Part shown: positions 1 through 7,426 of the stretch, piece after piece
Layout: every line of letters starts with the position of its first letter
Numbering within the stretch: the first letter of the stretch is position 1
NCBI GenBank assembly: GCA_051003355.1
Contig: JBPCLK010000050.1
Location: 4,185-68,184 of the forward strand
DNA: 64,000 nucleotides
Reading direction: 5' to 3'
Source of the DNA: Palsa-1392 sp051003355
Lineage (GTDB): Bacteria > Verrucomicrobiota > Verrucomicrobiia > Chthoniobacterales > UBA10450
Notes under the pieces: model-generated
Told to the model about the DNA's origin: nothing
What the model saw: the letters and a program-made list of their open reading frames with translations, nothing else
Database searches by the model: none
Program-made: the position numbers and the translations under genes

Positions 1-954
1 GCCGTCGGAATGATCGGCTTTTTCGAGCCGCGAACTCTTGGGGTCGGTTACAGCAACATCACTCTCAACCTGGCCGGCGCTCTGCCCGCCACCGCTATCC
101 TGGCGTTGTGCTCACTCAAGTTCCTTTCCTGGAGTATCGCACTGGGCAGCGGGACTTCCGGCGGAACCCTCGCGCCCCTCATGACCATCGGCAGCGGTCT
201 CGGTCTTGTCGCGGGCGTCGTGGTGCATCCCTTCGTGCCAAGCTTGGACGTGCATCTCGCAGCCCTCGTGGGCATGGCCTGCGTCTTTGGAGGAGCTTCG
301 CAGGCCATATTGGCCTCGGCCGTTTTTGCCTACGAAACAACCGGGCAAACCCAAGCGATCTTTCCCATCCTGGCTTCCTGCGCAGTCGCGCTCCTGGTGG
401 TGCGGGCGCTGGGAAAAACTTCGATCATGACGGAGAAAATCGAGCGCCGCGGAGTCAGCGTGCCGGCGGAATTCGGCGCGGATGTTTTCGAGCATACCAC
501 CGTAGGAAAGGTGATGGAAAAAGAGGTGACGACCATCGCTTCCAATATGCCACTGCTGGAACTGGCCCGGCGCGTTTCTGCCCATGACCCGGTTTATTCA
601 AGGAGGCACGCACACCCCGTGGTTGATGACGCTGGCCGTTTGATCGGCATTATCACGCGCGGCGATCTGATGCGCGCTGTGGGGACCGCGACCGATTCGA
701 CGACCGTTCTTGAGGCCGCGTCGCAAAGTCTCGTGGTCACACATCCAGCTGAAACTCTGCACATCGCGATCCACAAACTTCTCCTGCATGACATCGGCCG
801 GCTGCCCGTGGTAGATCCGCAGGACAGCATGCAGTTGGTGGGATACTTGAGCCGCGCAGCCATCCTCTCCGCGCGCTGGAAACAGCTTCACGAAGAAACG
901 TCGACGCATCGCACTTGGGTGCCCTGGAGAAGAGAGAAGATTTCCTCGCGATAG
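1..954 (+). CDS. ClC-family chloride channel/transporter with C-terminal CBS pair (5' end missing)
   Basis: The reading frame is open from the first base, so this is the 3' part of a gene that begins outside the window. Residues 1-140 carry the last membrane helices of a ClC channel or H+/Cl- exchanger, including the glycine-rich GTSGGTLAPL stretch that corresponds to the GxFxP-type ion-pathway loop. From about residue 170 to 290 two CBS repeats follow (VMEKEVTTI near the start, GRLPVVD in the second). CBS pairs usually bind adenine nucleotides and gate the channel. The protein would move chloride across the inner membrane. It has no obvious link to the hydrogenase genes downstream; a 262-base gap and a convergent gene separate them. 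The family is clear; the transport mode is not. Confidence 0.9.
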   Translation, partial: AVGMIGFFEPRTLGVGYSNITLNLAGALPATAILALCSLKFLSWSIALGSGTSGGTLAPLMTIGSGLGLVAGVVVHPFVPSLDVHLAALVGMACVFGGASQAILASAVFAYETTGQTQAIFPILASCAVALLVVRALGKTSIMTEKIERRGVSVPAEFGADVFEHTTVGKVMEKEVTTIASNMPLLELARRVSAHDPVYSRRHAHPVVDDAGRLIGIITRGDLMRAVGTATDSTTVLEAASQSLVVTHPAETLHIAIHKLLLHDIGRLPVVDPQDSMQLVGYLSRAAILSARWKQLHEETSTHRTWVPWRREKISSR

Positions 955-1216
955 ATACTGCGAGTGCCGGGTGTCTTTTTTGTCGGAACCTGGCGAAATA
1001 TATCAGCGCCCAGAGAGGGCTGCAGATCACGAAAGAATACTGGCAGCCAGCCGGGCGAGTCGCATGAAAACGAAGCTCGGTCAGGTCCCGCAATCGAGAA
1101 CACCGAACAGAAGACTCGGCAGTGCGCCTGCCGTAACGCTGAGGATCAAGCAGATCACTCCTCTCTCGCGAATTACGCTAGCCAGGCGCCAACAGGTCGG
1201 GCCGGACGCGGTGAGC
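955..1216. other. Intergenic stretch without recognisable gene
   Basis: This lies between the channel gene and the convergent ferredoxin gene. I see no convincing ORF, tRNA or strong hairpin followed by a T tract. It should hold the two transcript ends. Confidence 0.5.
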
Positions 1217-1537
1217 TCAGTAGCCGAGCTCTGTCTTGCGCGCTTCCGCGGTCGGCAGCGGATCTTTCTTGGTCTCGATCGCGCCCTGTCCCGACTCCTG
1301 CACCTCGCGGGCCTTAATCGCGTTCAGTTCGATATCAGCAGAGTAATCCGCCGGAACATCGTCCTCGGCGTAAATCGCGTGCACCGGACATTCATCGACG
1401 CAGGCCATGCAATCGATGCACTCATCCGGGTGAATAAGAAGCTGGCTGTCGACTTCGTAAAAGCAGGCGACGGGGCAGACGAGGACGCAATCGGTAAATT
1501 TGCACCCCACACACTTAGTCGTAACGATATGCGGCAT
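1217..1537 (-). CDS. fdxA: 7Fe ferredoxin ([3Fe-4S][4Fe-4S])
   Basis: This 106-residue electron carrier matches the FdxA/Azotobacter FdI type. The N-terminal cluster motif is C9-x2-C12-x4-C17-x3-C21-P, followed by the family's VACFYEVDSQLLIHPDECIDC stretch read here as separate short motifs (CFYE, IHPDECIDC), and then the second cluster C-x2-C-x2-C-x3-C-P (CIDCMACVDECP). The tail after residue 70 is acidic and variable, as in relatives. It is transcribed away from the hydrogenase operon that starts 285 bases upstream, so the two could share a regulatory region. A role as electron acceptor for the hydrogenase is possible but purely contextual, since this ferredoxin type is common in aerobes without hydrogenase. 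Confidence 0.93.
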   Translation of the reverse strand: MPHIVTTKCVGCKFTDCVLVCPVACFYEVDSQLLIHPDECIDCMACVDECPVHAIYAEDDVPADYSADIELNAIKAREVQESGQGAIETKKDPLPTAEARKTELGY

Positions 1538-1821
1538 ATTTTAAATTCGGTTGTTATCTGGCAGAAAACAGGATGATCGTCGTTTTGCCAAGAATTCCTC
1601 ATCCCCAGCGCGATCTGTGCCAATCGTGACGCCCTTAAACCAATCGGACCAGCGCGAATCTGAAGTGGCGGCATCCAGCGAAAGTTATGCTGCGCATACC
1701 GACGTGACCGAACGGCTTTTCTGACCGAGCGTTGCCAGTCAGTCAGAAACGCCGTAGATAACTCTTCGCGCTTGTCAGTGCGCGCGATAGTTCGGCCAAG
1801 CGATGCGATCGTAACAACACG
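1538..1821. promoter_or_regulatory. Divergent intergenic region between fdxA and the hydrogenase operon
   Basis: This 284-base gap lies between two divergently transcribed genes and must carry both promoters. I could not identify convincing -35/-10 pairs or a regulator box by eye. No ORF in it resembles a gene. Confidence 0.45.
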
Positions 1822-2415
1822 ATGGATAAATCCAGTAGCCAGGAATTCCAGAAACGGCTCGGCCGGGTGGAGGAATTAATCGCGGCGCTGGAGAGCAGTC
1901 CCGATTCCGCCATGCGCGAGCAGGCGCGCGAGTTGATCCAATCGTTGCTGGATCTGCACGGGACTGGGATCGAGCGCATTCTTAGTGTGGTTTACGATTC
2001 GGGCGCCGGCGGTTCGGAGGTGATCGATGAACTGAGCCGCGATGATCTGGTTTCCGGCTTGTTGTTGTTGCACGGGCTGCATCCGCTCGATCTCGAAACT
2101 CGCGTGCGCAACGCGATCGAAGAAGTGAAACCGCGCCTCGGTCTGCACGGAGGTAGCGTCGATCTGCTCGGCGTGACGGAAGACGGTCGCGTGCAGTTGA
2201 AGCTCCAGGGAAATTGCCACGAGTGCCCTTCATCACGGTTGACGCTTCGTTTCTCGATCGAGGAAGCGCTCTACGCGGCCGCGCCCGATCTCACCGGGCT
2301 CGATGTGGAAGGTCTTCCGGAAGAACATCCGATCGCGGAAAAAGAACTTCCGAAATTTACCGATTGTCCGCTCCCTACCTCTGGGAACGGCGTAACCGCA
2401 GGAGAAAACATATGA
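1822..2415 (+). CDS. NifU-like C-terminal domain protein of the hydrogenase locus
   Basis: This is a 197-residue protein. Its middle part (about residues 95-160) is a NifU C-terminal scaffold domain with LGLHGGSVDLL and the CxxC cluster motif in GNCHECPSS. The N-terminal 90 residues are helical and lack the NifU N-terminal scaffold domain. Nfu-type domains carry and hand over Fe-S clusters in the cytoplasm. Proteins of this architecture are regular members of group 1h [NiFe]-hydrogenase gene clusters, where they are thought to help build Fe-S clusters of the small subunit (inference). It is the first gene of the operon and overlaps the next gene by four bases (ATGA at 2412-2415). Confidence 0.85.
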   Translation: MDKSSSQEFQKRLGRVEELIAALESSPDSAMREQARELIQSLLDLHGTGIERILSVVYDSGAGGSEVIDELSRDDLVSGLLLLHGLHPLDLETRVRNAIEEVKPRLGLHGGSVDLLGVTEDGRVQLKLQGNCHECPSSRLTLRFSIEEALYAAAPDLTGLDVEGLPEEHPIAEKELPKFTDCPLPTSGNGVTAGENI

Positions 2416-2600
2416 ACCAACCACCACAACCAGTCCACATCCCAGGCACCGTGAAAGGCGAGGAACTCGCCCTCGACAGCAAGGAACCGGGCCGCGGCGA
2501 AGGCGGGAAGAGCTACACGACCGCGCGCGACGCGACCGGGATCAATCCCGAAGCGCGCGGGCCGATTCATCCCGACATGCCGAATCTGCAGCCTGCGTAA
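2412..2600 (+). CDS. Small conserved hydrogenase-locus protein, 62 residues
   Basis: This is a hydrophilic 62-residue protein starting MNQPPQPVHIPG and containing GGKSYTTARDATGINP. The start is fixed by a GGAG at 2401-2404 and by the ATGA overlap with the NifU-like gene. There is no signal peptide or membrane segment. I recall short proteins with a similar GKSY..ARDATGI core at this position in group 1h hydrogenase operons, but their function is unknown to me. Strong translational coupling and a good ribosome binding site support a real gene despite the length. Confidence 0.7.
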   Translation: MNQPPQPVHIPGTVKGEELALDSKEPGRGEGGKSYTTARDATGINPEARGPIHPDMPNLQPA

Positions 2601-2642
2601 CAAGCTGCTCAAAACGCCGCGGCGCCTGCGCCGTGCTCTAGC

Positions 2643-2660
2643 CGGGGTCGGTGACCCCGG
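2643..2660. repeat. Short perfect palindrome with GGTG-type loop
   Basis: CCGGGGTC and GACCCCGG form an 8-bp inverted repeat around two bases, immediately upstream of the DUF5947 gene and after a stop codon. It could be a dispersed REP-like palindrome or a transcript hairpin; I see only this copy in the window. Confidence 0.5.
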
Positions 2661-2681
2661 TGAGGCAATTACTTTCTCAAG

Positions 2682-3305
2682 ATGAGGCCTTCATCCTTTG
2701 CCACCCTGCGCCGATTCGCCGGCGCGCCGTCGACCAAAAGCAACGGAGCCGCTCCGCCGGTGCAACTGGAGCATTGCGAGCTCTGCAGCGTCCGGCTTGC
2801 GCCCACACATCGGCACCTGCTCGAGATGGCCACGCGGCGCATCGTCTGTTCCTGCGATCCGTGCGCGCTGCGCTTCGAGAGCGTGGTCGGCGGGAAATTC
2901 AAACTCATTCCGCGCGACGCGCACCCGCTGCCGGATTTCCAAATGACGGATATGGAATGGGAAGGTCTCTCACTGCCGATCAGCCTCGCTTTCTTCTTCT
3001 ACGATACGCCTAACGAAAAAATGGCAGCGTATTATCCGAGCCCGGCCGGCGCGACGGAATCGCTCCTGCCGCTGACCGCCTGGGAAGCGCTGGTCGAGGC
3101 AAATTCAGTCCTGCGCGACATGCAGCCCGATGTGGAGACGCTGCTGGTCAATCGCACGCACGACGCGCGCGAATATTTCATCGCGCCGATCGATGTTTGT
3201 TTCGAGCTCGTCGGCCTGATCCGAGTTCACTGGCGCGGGTTTTCCGGCGGTGAAGAGGTCTGGCGCGAGATCAACGGCTATTTCGACCGCCTGAAGGAAC
3301 GCTGA
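2682..3305 (+). CDS. DUF5947 family protein of the group 1h hydrogenase locus
   Basis: This 207-residue cytoplasmic protein has a Cys/His-rich N-terminal half: CELCSVRL, THRHLLE and CSCDPCALRF between about residues 30 and 70 look like a metal-binding site (two CxxC pairs plus CSC). The remainder contains the characteristic MEWEGLSLPISLAFFF segment. The family is known mainly from its constant presence in group 1h/group 5 high-affinity hydrogenase operons; no biochemical role is established that I know of. It overlaps the next gene by one base (TGATG at 3303-3307). The start at 2682 has a poor ribosome binding site, so a slightly different start is possible. Confidence 0.82.
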   Translation: MRPSSFATLRRFAGAPSTKSNGAAPPVQLEHCELCSVRLAPTHRHLLEMATRRIVCSCDPCALRFESVVGGKFKLIPRDAHPLPDFQMTDMEWEGLSLPISLAFFFYDTPNEKMAAYYPSPAGATESLLPLTAWEALVEANSVLRDMQPDVETLLVNRTHDAREYFIAPIDVCFELVGLIRVHWRGFSGGEEVWREINGYFDRLKER

Positions 3306-3940
3306 TGCCCGATCTCGACTTCAAGGTCACTGGTGTTGAGGCGGCCGTTTACGGCATCGCGCCACTCCTTCATTTCAAACTCGAGGTCACCAACACGCCT
3401 GCCGAGGAGATAATCCAGAGCGTGCAATTGCAGGCGCAGATCCAGATTCAATCGACGCAGCGCGCCTATGGGCCGGCGGAGAAGGAAAAGCTGGGCGAAC
3501 TCTTCGGCACGCCCGATCGTTGGGGACAGACCTTGCGCGCGCGGCTCTGGACGCACGCCAGTGCCACGGTGCGGCAATTTTCCGGTGCCACGGAAACGGT
3601 TTTGTCGGTTCCGTGCACTTTCGATCTCAACGTCTCGGCCACGAAATATTTCTACGCCCTGGAAGGCGGCGAGGTCCCGCTGCTTTTCCTTTTTAGCGGG
3701 ACGATTTTTTATCAAAACGCGAGCGACCAACTGCAGATCCAGCAAGTCTCCTGGAACAAGGAGTGCGCCTACCGAATGCCGATCGCGCTCTGGAAGGAAA
3801 TGATGGATGAGCATTATCCAAACACGGGGTGGCTCTCGCTCGAGCGCGGACTTTTCGAGCGGCTCTATGCTTTTCGCCGGCAGGAAGGCTTGGCCGATTG
3901 GGATAAAACGATCGCCCGCTTGCTAGGACCAGAAGCATGA
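3305..3940 (+). CDS. DUF6084 family protein of the group 1h hydrogenase locus
   Basis: This 211-residue protein has no signal peptide or membrane helix. Its pattern is FKVTGVEAAVYGIAPLLHFKLEV near the start, RAYGPAEKEKLGELFGTP near residue 55 and WNKECAYRMPIALWKEMMDEHYPN near residue 150, each recognisable as the DUF6084 type. It follows the DUF5947 gene with a one-base overlap, the order normally seen in high-affinity hydrogenase clusters. Because both families travel together, a joint role in assembly or electron transfer of the hydrogenase is likely (inference). It is followed not by the next gene but by a 127-base inverted-repeat element. Confidence 0.82.
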   Translation: MPDLDFKVTGVEAAVYGIAPLLHFKLEVTNTPAEEIIQSVQLQAQIQIQSTQRAYGPAEKEKLGELFGTPDRWGQTLRARLWTHASATVRQFSGATETVLSVPCTFDLNVSATKYFYALEGGEVPLLFLFSGTIFYQNASDQLQIQQVSWNKECAYRMPIALWKEMMDEHYPNTGWLSLERGLFERLYAFRRQEGLADWDKTIARLLGPEA

Positions 3941-3954
3941 GAATGAAATTGTCG

Positions 3955-4081
3955 CGGGTAGGGTGGGCATCCTGCCGCCACAAACTTTTCGCTGGCGGCG
4001 CGCGAGAACCTTGGAGGCTGATTTTAAAAGTCCAAAAAGGCAGGAGTCCTTTCCCGGCGGCCGGGACGCCCACCCTACCCG
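3955..4081. repeat. Intergenic element with 14-bp terminal inverted repeats (MITE/REP-like)
   Basis: The ends are perfect 14-bp inverted repeats (CGGGTAGGGTGGGC at 3955-3968 and its complement at 4068-4081). Imperfect complementarity continues inward (ATCCTGCCGCC against GTCCCGGCCGCC). It fills the gap between the DUF6084 gene and the 449-residue gene and contains no credible ORF. Size and ends fit a miniature inverted-repeat element or a large REP-type palindrome; no target-site duplication is obvious. In RNA it would fold into a long hairpin inside the operon transcript. Confidence 0.7.
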
Positions 4082-4115
4082 GGCTTATACCGCATCGGCC
4101 TGGGAGGACGCTCCT

Positions 4116-5465
4116 ATGAACACCGAACTCGTCGAGAAGGTCGTCAACGCAGTCCTCTACGAGGGCTACATTCTTTATCCCTACCGCGCCACCTCGGCGA
4201 AGAACCGCGAGCGTTTTACTTTCGGGCGCGTTTATCCCGAGGATTACAGCGTCGCGCAACACGGCGCCGAGCCGTGCTCGATGCAGACCGAATGCCTGGT
4301 GCGCAACGAGTCCAAAGACGCGGTCGTCGCGATCAGTGTCCGGTTTCTGCATCCGATGGCGCGCGAAGTGGGACTGTTGCGCGAGCCGACTGCAGAAATT
4401 TCGCCGGAGCAACCGCCGGCCTTCGACATCGTGCCGGATTTTCGAGTCGGGGAGCAACTCTATCAAACGTGGCAGGAAGTGGTGGAGCAGAAGGTGGAGG
4501 TGCCGTCCTTCCCCCTCCGCGAGGCGTGGCAAACCACGCACGACTTCGCATTCCCTTCATCTCGCTCGGTCGAAGCGATTAGAGGCGCGGAAGAGATAAT
4601 CAGCGCGGTCCTGGTGCGGCGACAGGACTCGGTGTGCGGCGCGATCGAGATCGTGGCCGAGCCAATCGACGACACGGTTTTCAAAATCAGCGTCCGCATT
4701 TTCAACCGCACGCCGGTTCCGCCTCACGAGATCGAAAATCAAAGCGCGATCATCATGCGCACCTTCACCTCGACCCACACCATCCTGCACACCCAAGGCG
4801 GCGAATGGCTCTCCTTAACCGATCCGCCGCCGGCTTATGCGGAGGGCACCAAGGCCTGCAAAAATATCGGCACTTGGCCAGTGCTCGTCGGCGAAGAAAG
4901 CAAGAACGATCGCGATACGATGCTCTCGTCGCCGATCATTCTTTACGATTACCCGCAGATCGCGCCGGAGAGCCCGGGCGATCTTTTCGACGGGCTCGAG
5001 ATTGACGAGATCCTCACTCTGCGCGTGATGGCGATGAGTGATGCGGAAAAAGTCGAGATGCGCCAGGTGGACGAGCAGGCGCGAAAAATTCTGGAACGCA
5101 CGGAAAACATGTCGAGCGAGAAAATACTCCAGCTGCATGGCGTGATGCGGAGCCTCTCTTCTTCGAATGAAGATTTCTTCAATCCATCGACCCAGAAGAA
5201 GACAGCGACGGTGGGCGGCGTGGAATTGAAAGCAGGTGACAAGGTGCGCATCCGCCCCAAGAAGCGCGCCGATGTCATGGACATCGCGCTCGATGGAAAG
5301 ATTGCTGTGATCGAGGCGGTGGAACAGGACGTGGAAGGCGGCGTGCAATTCGCGCTCGTGCTCGACGACGACCCCGGCCGCGACCTCGGCATGATGCGCC
5401 AGCCGGGCCATCGGTTTTTCTATTCCACCGACGAAGTCGAGCCAGTGAAGGAAAGTGACAAGTGA
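4116..5465 (+). CDS. Uncharacterised 449-residue protein of the hydrogenase locus
   Basis: I do not recognise a named domain over most of this protein. The start at ATG 4116 is chosen because of GGGAGGA at 4102-4108; the frame also stays open upstream, but that stretch lies inside the inverted-repeat element. Residues 1-330 are mixed alpha/beta without membrane helices or signal peptide, with motifs such as EGYILYPYRA and FAFPSSRS. Residues about 330-400 are a charged helical segment. Residues about 385-449 look like a small SH3/KOW-type barrel (AGDKVRIRPK, ALDGKIAVIEAVEQD). Large proteins at this position occur in other group 1h operons, so it is probably an assembly or electron-transfer partner, unproven. 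Confidence 0.75.
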   Translation: MNTELVEKVVNAVLYEGYILYPYRATSAKNRERFTFGRVYPEDYSVAQHGAEPCSMQTECLVRNESKDAVVAISVRFLHPMAREVGLLREPTAEISPEQPPAFDIVPDFRVGEQLYQTWQEVVEQKVEVPSFPLREAWQTTHDFAFPSSRSVEAIRGAEEIISAVLVRRQDSVCGAIEIVAEPIDDTVFKISVRIFNRTPVPPHEIENQSAIIMRTFTSTHTILHTQGGEWLSLTDPPPAYAEGTKACKNIGTWPVLVGEESKNDRDTMLSSPIILYDYPQIAPESPGDLFDGLEIDEILTLRVMAMSDAEKVEMRQVDEQARKILERTENMSSEKILQLHGVMRSLSSSNEDFFNPSTQKKTATVGGVELKAGDKVRIRPKKRADVMDIALDGKIAVIEAVEQDVEGGVQFALVLDDDPGRDLGMMRQPGHRFFYSTDEVEPVKESDK

Positions 5466-5468
5466 CCG

Positions 5469-6059
5469 GTGATGAGTAACGAGATGAGATCACCGGAGAG
5501 CGAATCGCCCGCTCCTTCTCGCTCTGCGCTCGTCGCTCCTGCAAAGCGAATTCTGGTCGCTGGGATTGGAAATATATTTTTTGGCGACGACGCGTTTGGT
5601 TGCGAGGTGGCGCGACAATTGTCCCGCCGCCGGCTGCCCGAAGGCGTGCGCGTAACTGATTTTGGCATTCGCAGTTACGACCTCGCCTACGCGATCATGG
5701 ACGACTATGACGCGACGATTTTGGTCGACGCTTCGCCGCAAGGAAACGTTCCCGGGACGGTTTATCTCATCGAGCCGGATTTAAAAAAGCTGGACGAACT
5801 ACCCGTGGAGGCCGTAAGTGCTCATAGCATGAATCCGGTTCGCGTTCTGCAACTGGTCCGCTCTCTCGGCGGCACGCCAGGATTCTTAAGGGTGGTCGGG
5901 TGCGAGCCAGCCATCCTCGAAAATGAGGAAGGCGCGATGGGTTTAAGCGAACACGTTCAAGCCGCTGTTGCCCCGGCGATCGAAATGATCGAGTCGCTCA
6001 TCCACGAAGTCCTACAACGTGCTCCGCTCCCCGCCACGGTCACCCAAACACCACATTGA
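5469..6059 (+). CDS. [NiFe]-hydrogenase maturation protease
   Basis: This is a HycI/HupD-type endopeptidase of about 195 residues. The core begins ILVAGIGNIFFGDDAFGCEVA, with the nickel-binding aspartate/glutamate region following GDDxxG, a second acidic site in VDASPQG and the histidine in AVSAHSMNP. The family removes a C-terminal peptide from the large subunit after nickel insertion. The large subunit here does carry such a 23-residue tail. The gene starts three bases after the preceding stop; GTG 5469 or ATG 5472 are both possible. The N-terminal 25 residues are a low-complexity extension rich in Pro/Ser/Glu, so an internal start is also conceivable. Confidence 0.9.
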   Translation: MMSNEMRSPESESPAPSRSALVAPAKRILVAGIGNIFFGDDAFGCEVARQLSRRRLPEGVRVTDFGIRSYDLAYAIMDDYDATILVDASPQGNVPGTVYLIEPDLKKLDELPVEAVSAHSMNPVRVLQLVRSLGGTPGFLRVVGCEPAILENEEGAMGLSEHVQAAVAPAIEMIESLIHEVLQRAPLPATVTQTPH

Positions 6060-6100
6060 ATTCGATGCTTTTGTCTACGCGTATGAAACAAGAAGAAAAT

Positions 6101-6220
6101 ATGAACACAGCGGAACTCTGTTGGTTGGCCTTATTGGGCGGGATCGTCCTCGTGGCGGTCGTTGCCGTTCTTTCCATGATTCCAGAGATGCGTCGGTATT
6201 TGCGTCTCCGGAGCATGTAA
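6101..6220 (+). CDS. DUF6893-like membrane microprotein, 39 residues
   Basis: This very small gene reads MNTAELCWLALLGG..., then a single hydrophobic helix (about residues 7-25), then the basic tail IPEMRRYLRLRSM. One helix followed by a short Arg-rich cytoplasmic end finishing in a methionine is the pattern I know from DUF6893 microproteins directly upstream of group 1h hydrogenase small-subunit genes. In-frame ATGs at 6065 and 6083 could add 12 or 6 residues; I prefer 6101 because of AAGAAG just upstream. It may anchor the soluble hydrogenase dimer or its electron relay to the inner membrane (inference). Confidence 0.75.
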   Translation: MNTAELCWLALLGGIVLVAVVAVLSMIPEMRRYLRLRSM

Positions 6221-6333
6221 GCGTTTCCCTCTCCCAATTTTTTATATTTATTGAGCGATATGTGAGTTAGCAGATAACGAGAAGAGGCGTGCGCCTAACG
6301 AGACCGGCAACGCCAGACCAGGAGAAAAAAACT

Positions 6334-7398
6334 ATGGTAGCAGCGAACGAGACCTTCAAACATCGGGAGTCGCCCGTAAAAGAGATCCACGTGATCTGGA
6401 TGACGACGGGCCTAGGTTGTGACGGAGATTCGGTTTCGATCACCGCGGCGACTCAGCCCAGTATCGAGGACCTGGTCATGGGAAATATCCCGGGCTTACC
6501 CAAAGTGCATGTGCACAACCCGGTCATCGCCTACGAAAACGGCGATGAGTTCATGAAATACTGGTACGACGCGGCCGAAGGCAAACTCGACCCATTCGTG
6601 CTCGTGATGGAAGGCTCCGTTCCGAACGAGAAAATCAAGAAAGAAGGCTACTGGGCCGCCCTCGGAACCGATGCGGTTACAGGCCAGCCGATCACGACGA
6701 ACGAGTGGATCGATCGCCTCGCTCCGAAAGCACTCGGCATTGTCGCCTGCGGCACTTGCGCAACCTACGGCGGCATTCACGCCATGGAAGGCAATCCGAC
6801 TGGCGCTATGGGACTGGCGGACTATCTCGGTTGGGACTGGCGGTCCAAGGCCGGTCTGCCGATTGTCAATGTTCCCGGTTGCCCAGTGCAACCGGATAAC
6901 ATGATGGAGACGCTGCTTTATCTTCTCTACCAGGTCGCTGGCCTCGCACCACTCATCCCGCTCGATGATCAACTCCGTCCCACGTGGCTCTTCGGCAAGA
7001 CGGTCCACGAAGGCTGCGACCGTGCGGGTTACTATGAGCAGGGCGACTTCGCCCACGAGTACGGTTCGCCCAAGTGTCTCGTGAAGATCGGTTGCTGGGG
7101 TCCAGTCGTGAACTGCAACGTGACCAAGCGCGGCTGGATGGCCGGCATCGGCGGTTGCCCTAACGTCGGTGGCATCTGCATCGGCTGCACCATGCCGGGC
7201 TTCCCGGATAAGTTTATGCCCTTCATGGACGCGCCTCCGGGATCGGCTCTCTCCACCAAGGTCGTGGGCGCCTGGGGCGGGATCCTGCGCAAGCTGCGTG
7301 CGATCACGAATACGACCGTGAACAAGGAACCGAAATGGCGTCATCCGCGCGCGGAACTCACGACGGGTTATGAGCCAAAAAACTACGCGCGCAACTAA
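6334..7398 (+). CDS. hhyS: [NiFe]-hydrogenase small subunit, group 1h (high-affinity)
   Basis: This 354-residue electron-transfer subunit oxidises H2 together with the large subunit. The start at 6334 has AGGAG at 6320-6324. Residues TTGLGCDGDS place Cys29 and Asp32 where standard hydrogenases have CxxC; replacement of the second cysteine by aspartate at the proximal cluster is the hallmark of oxygen-tolerant actinobacterial-type (group 1h/5) enzymes. Further cluster ligands lie in GTCATYGG, VPGCPVQPDN, GSPKCLVKIGCWGP and GGCPNVGGICIGCTMPGFPDKFMPF. No twin-arginine signal is present, so the enzyme is cytoplasmic or peripherally membrane-bound. It is followed 28 bases later by the large subunit. 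Confidence 0.96.
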   Translation: MVAANETFKHRESPVKEIHVIWMTTGLGCDGDSVSITAATQPSIEDLVMGNIPGLPKVHVHNPVIAYENGDEFMKYWYDAAEGKLDPFVLVMEGSVPNEKIKKEGYWAALGTDAVTGQPITTNEWIDRLAPKALGIVACGTCATYGGIHAMEGNPTGAMGLADYLGWDWRSKAGLPIVNVPGCPVQPDNMMETLLYLLYQVAGLAPLIPLDDQLRPTWLFGKTVHEGCDRAGYYEQGDFAHEYGSPKCLVKIGCWGPVVNCNVTKRGWMAGIGGCPNVGGICIGCTMPGFPDKFMPFMDAPPGSALSTKVVGAWGGILRKLRAITNTTVNKEPKWRHPRAELTTGYEPKNYARN

Positions 7399-7426
7399 CT
7401 ATAGGTAACTCAACCGGAACACTATT

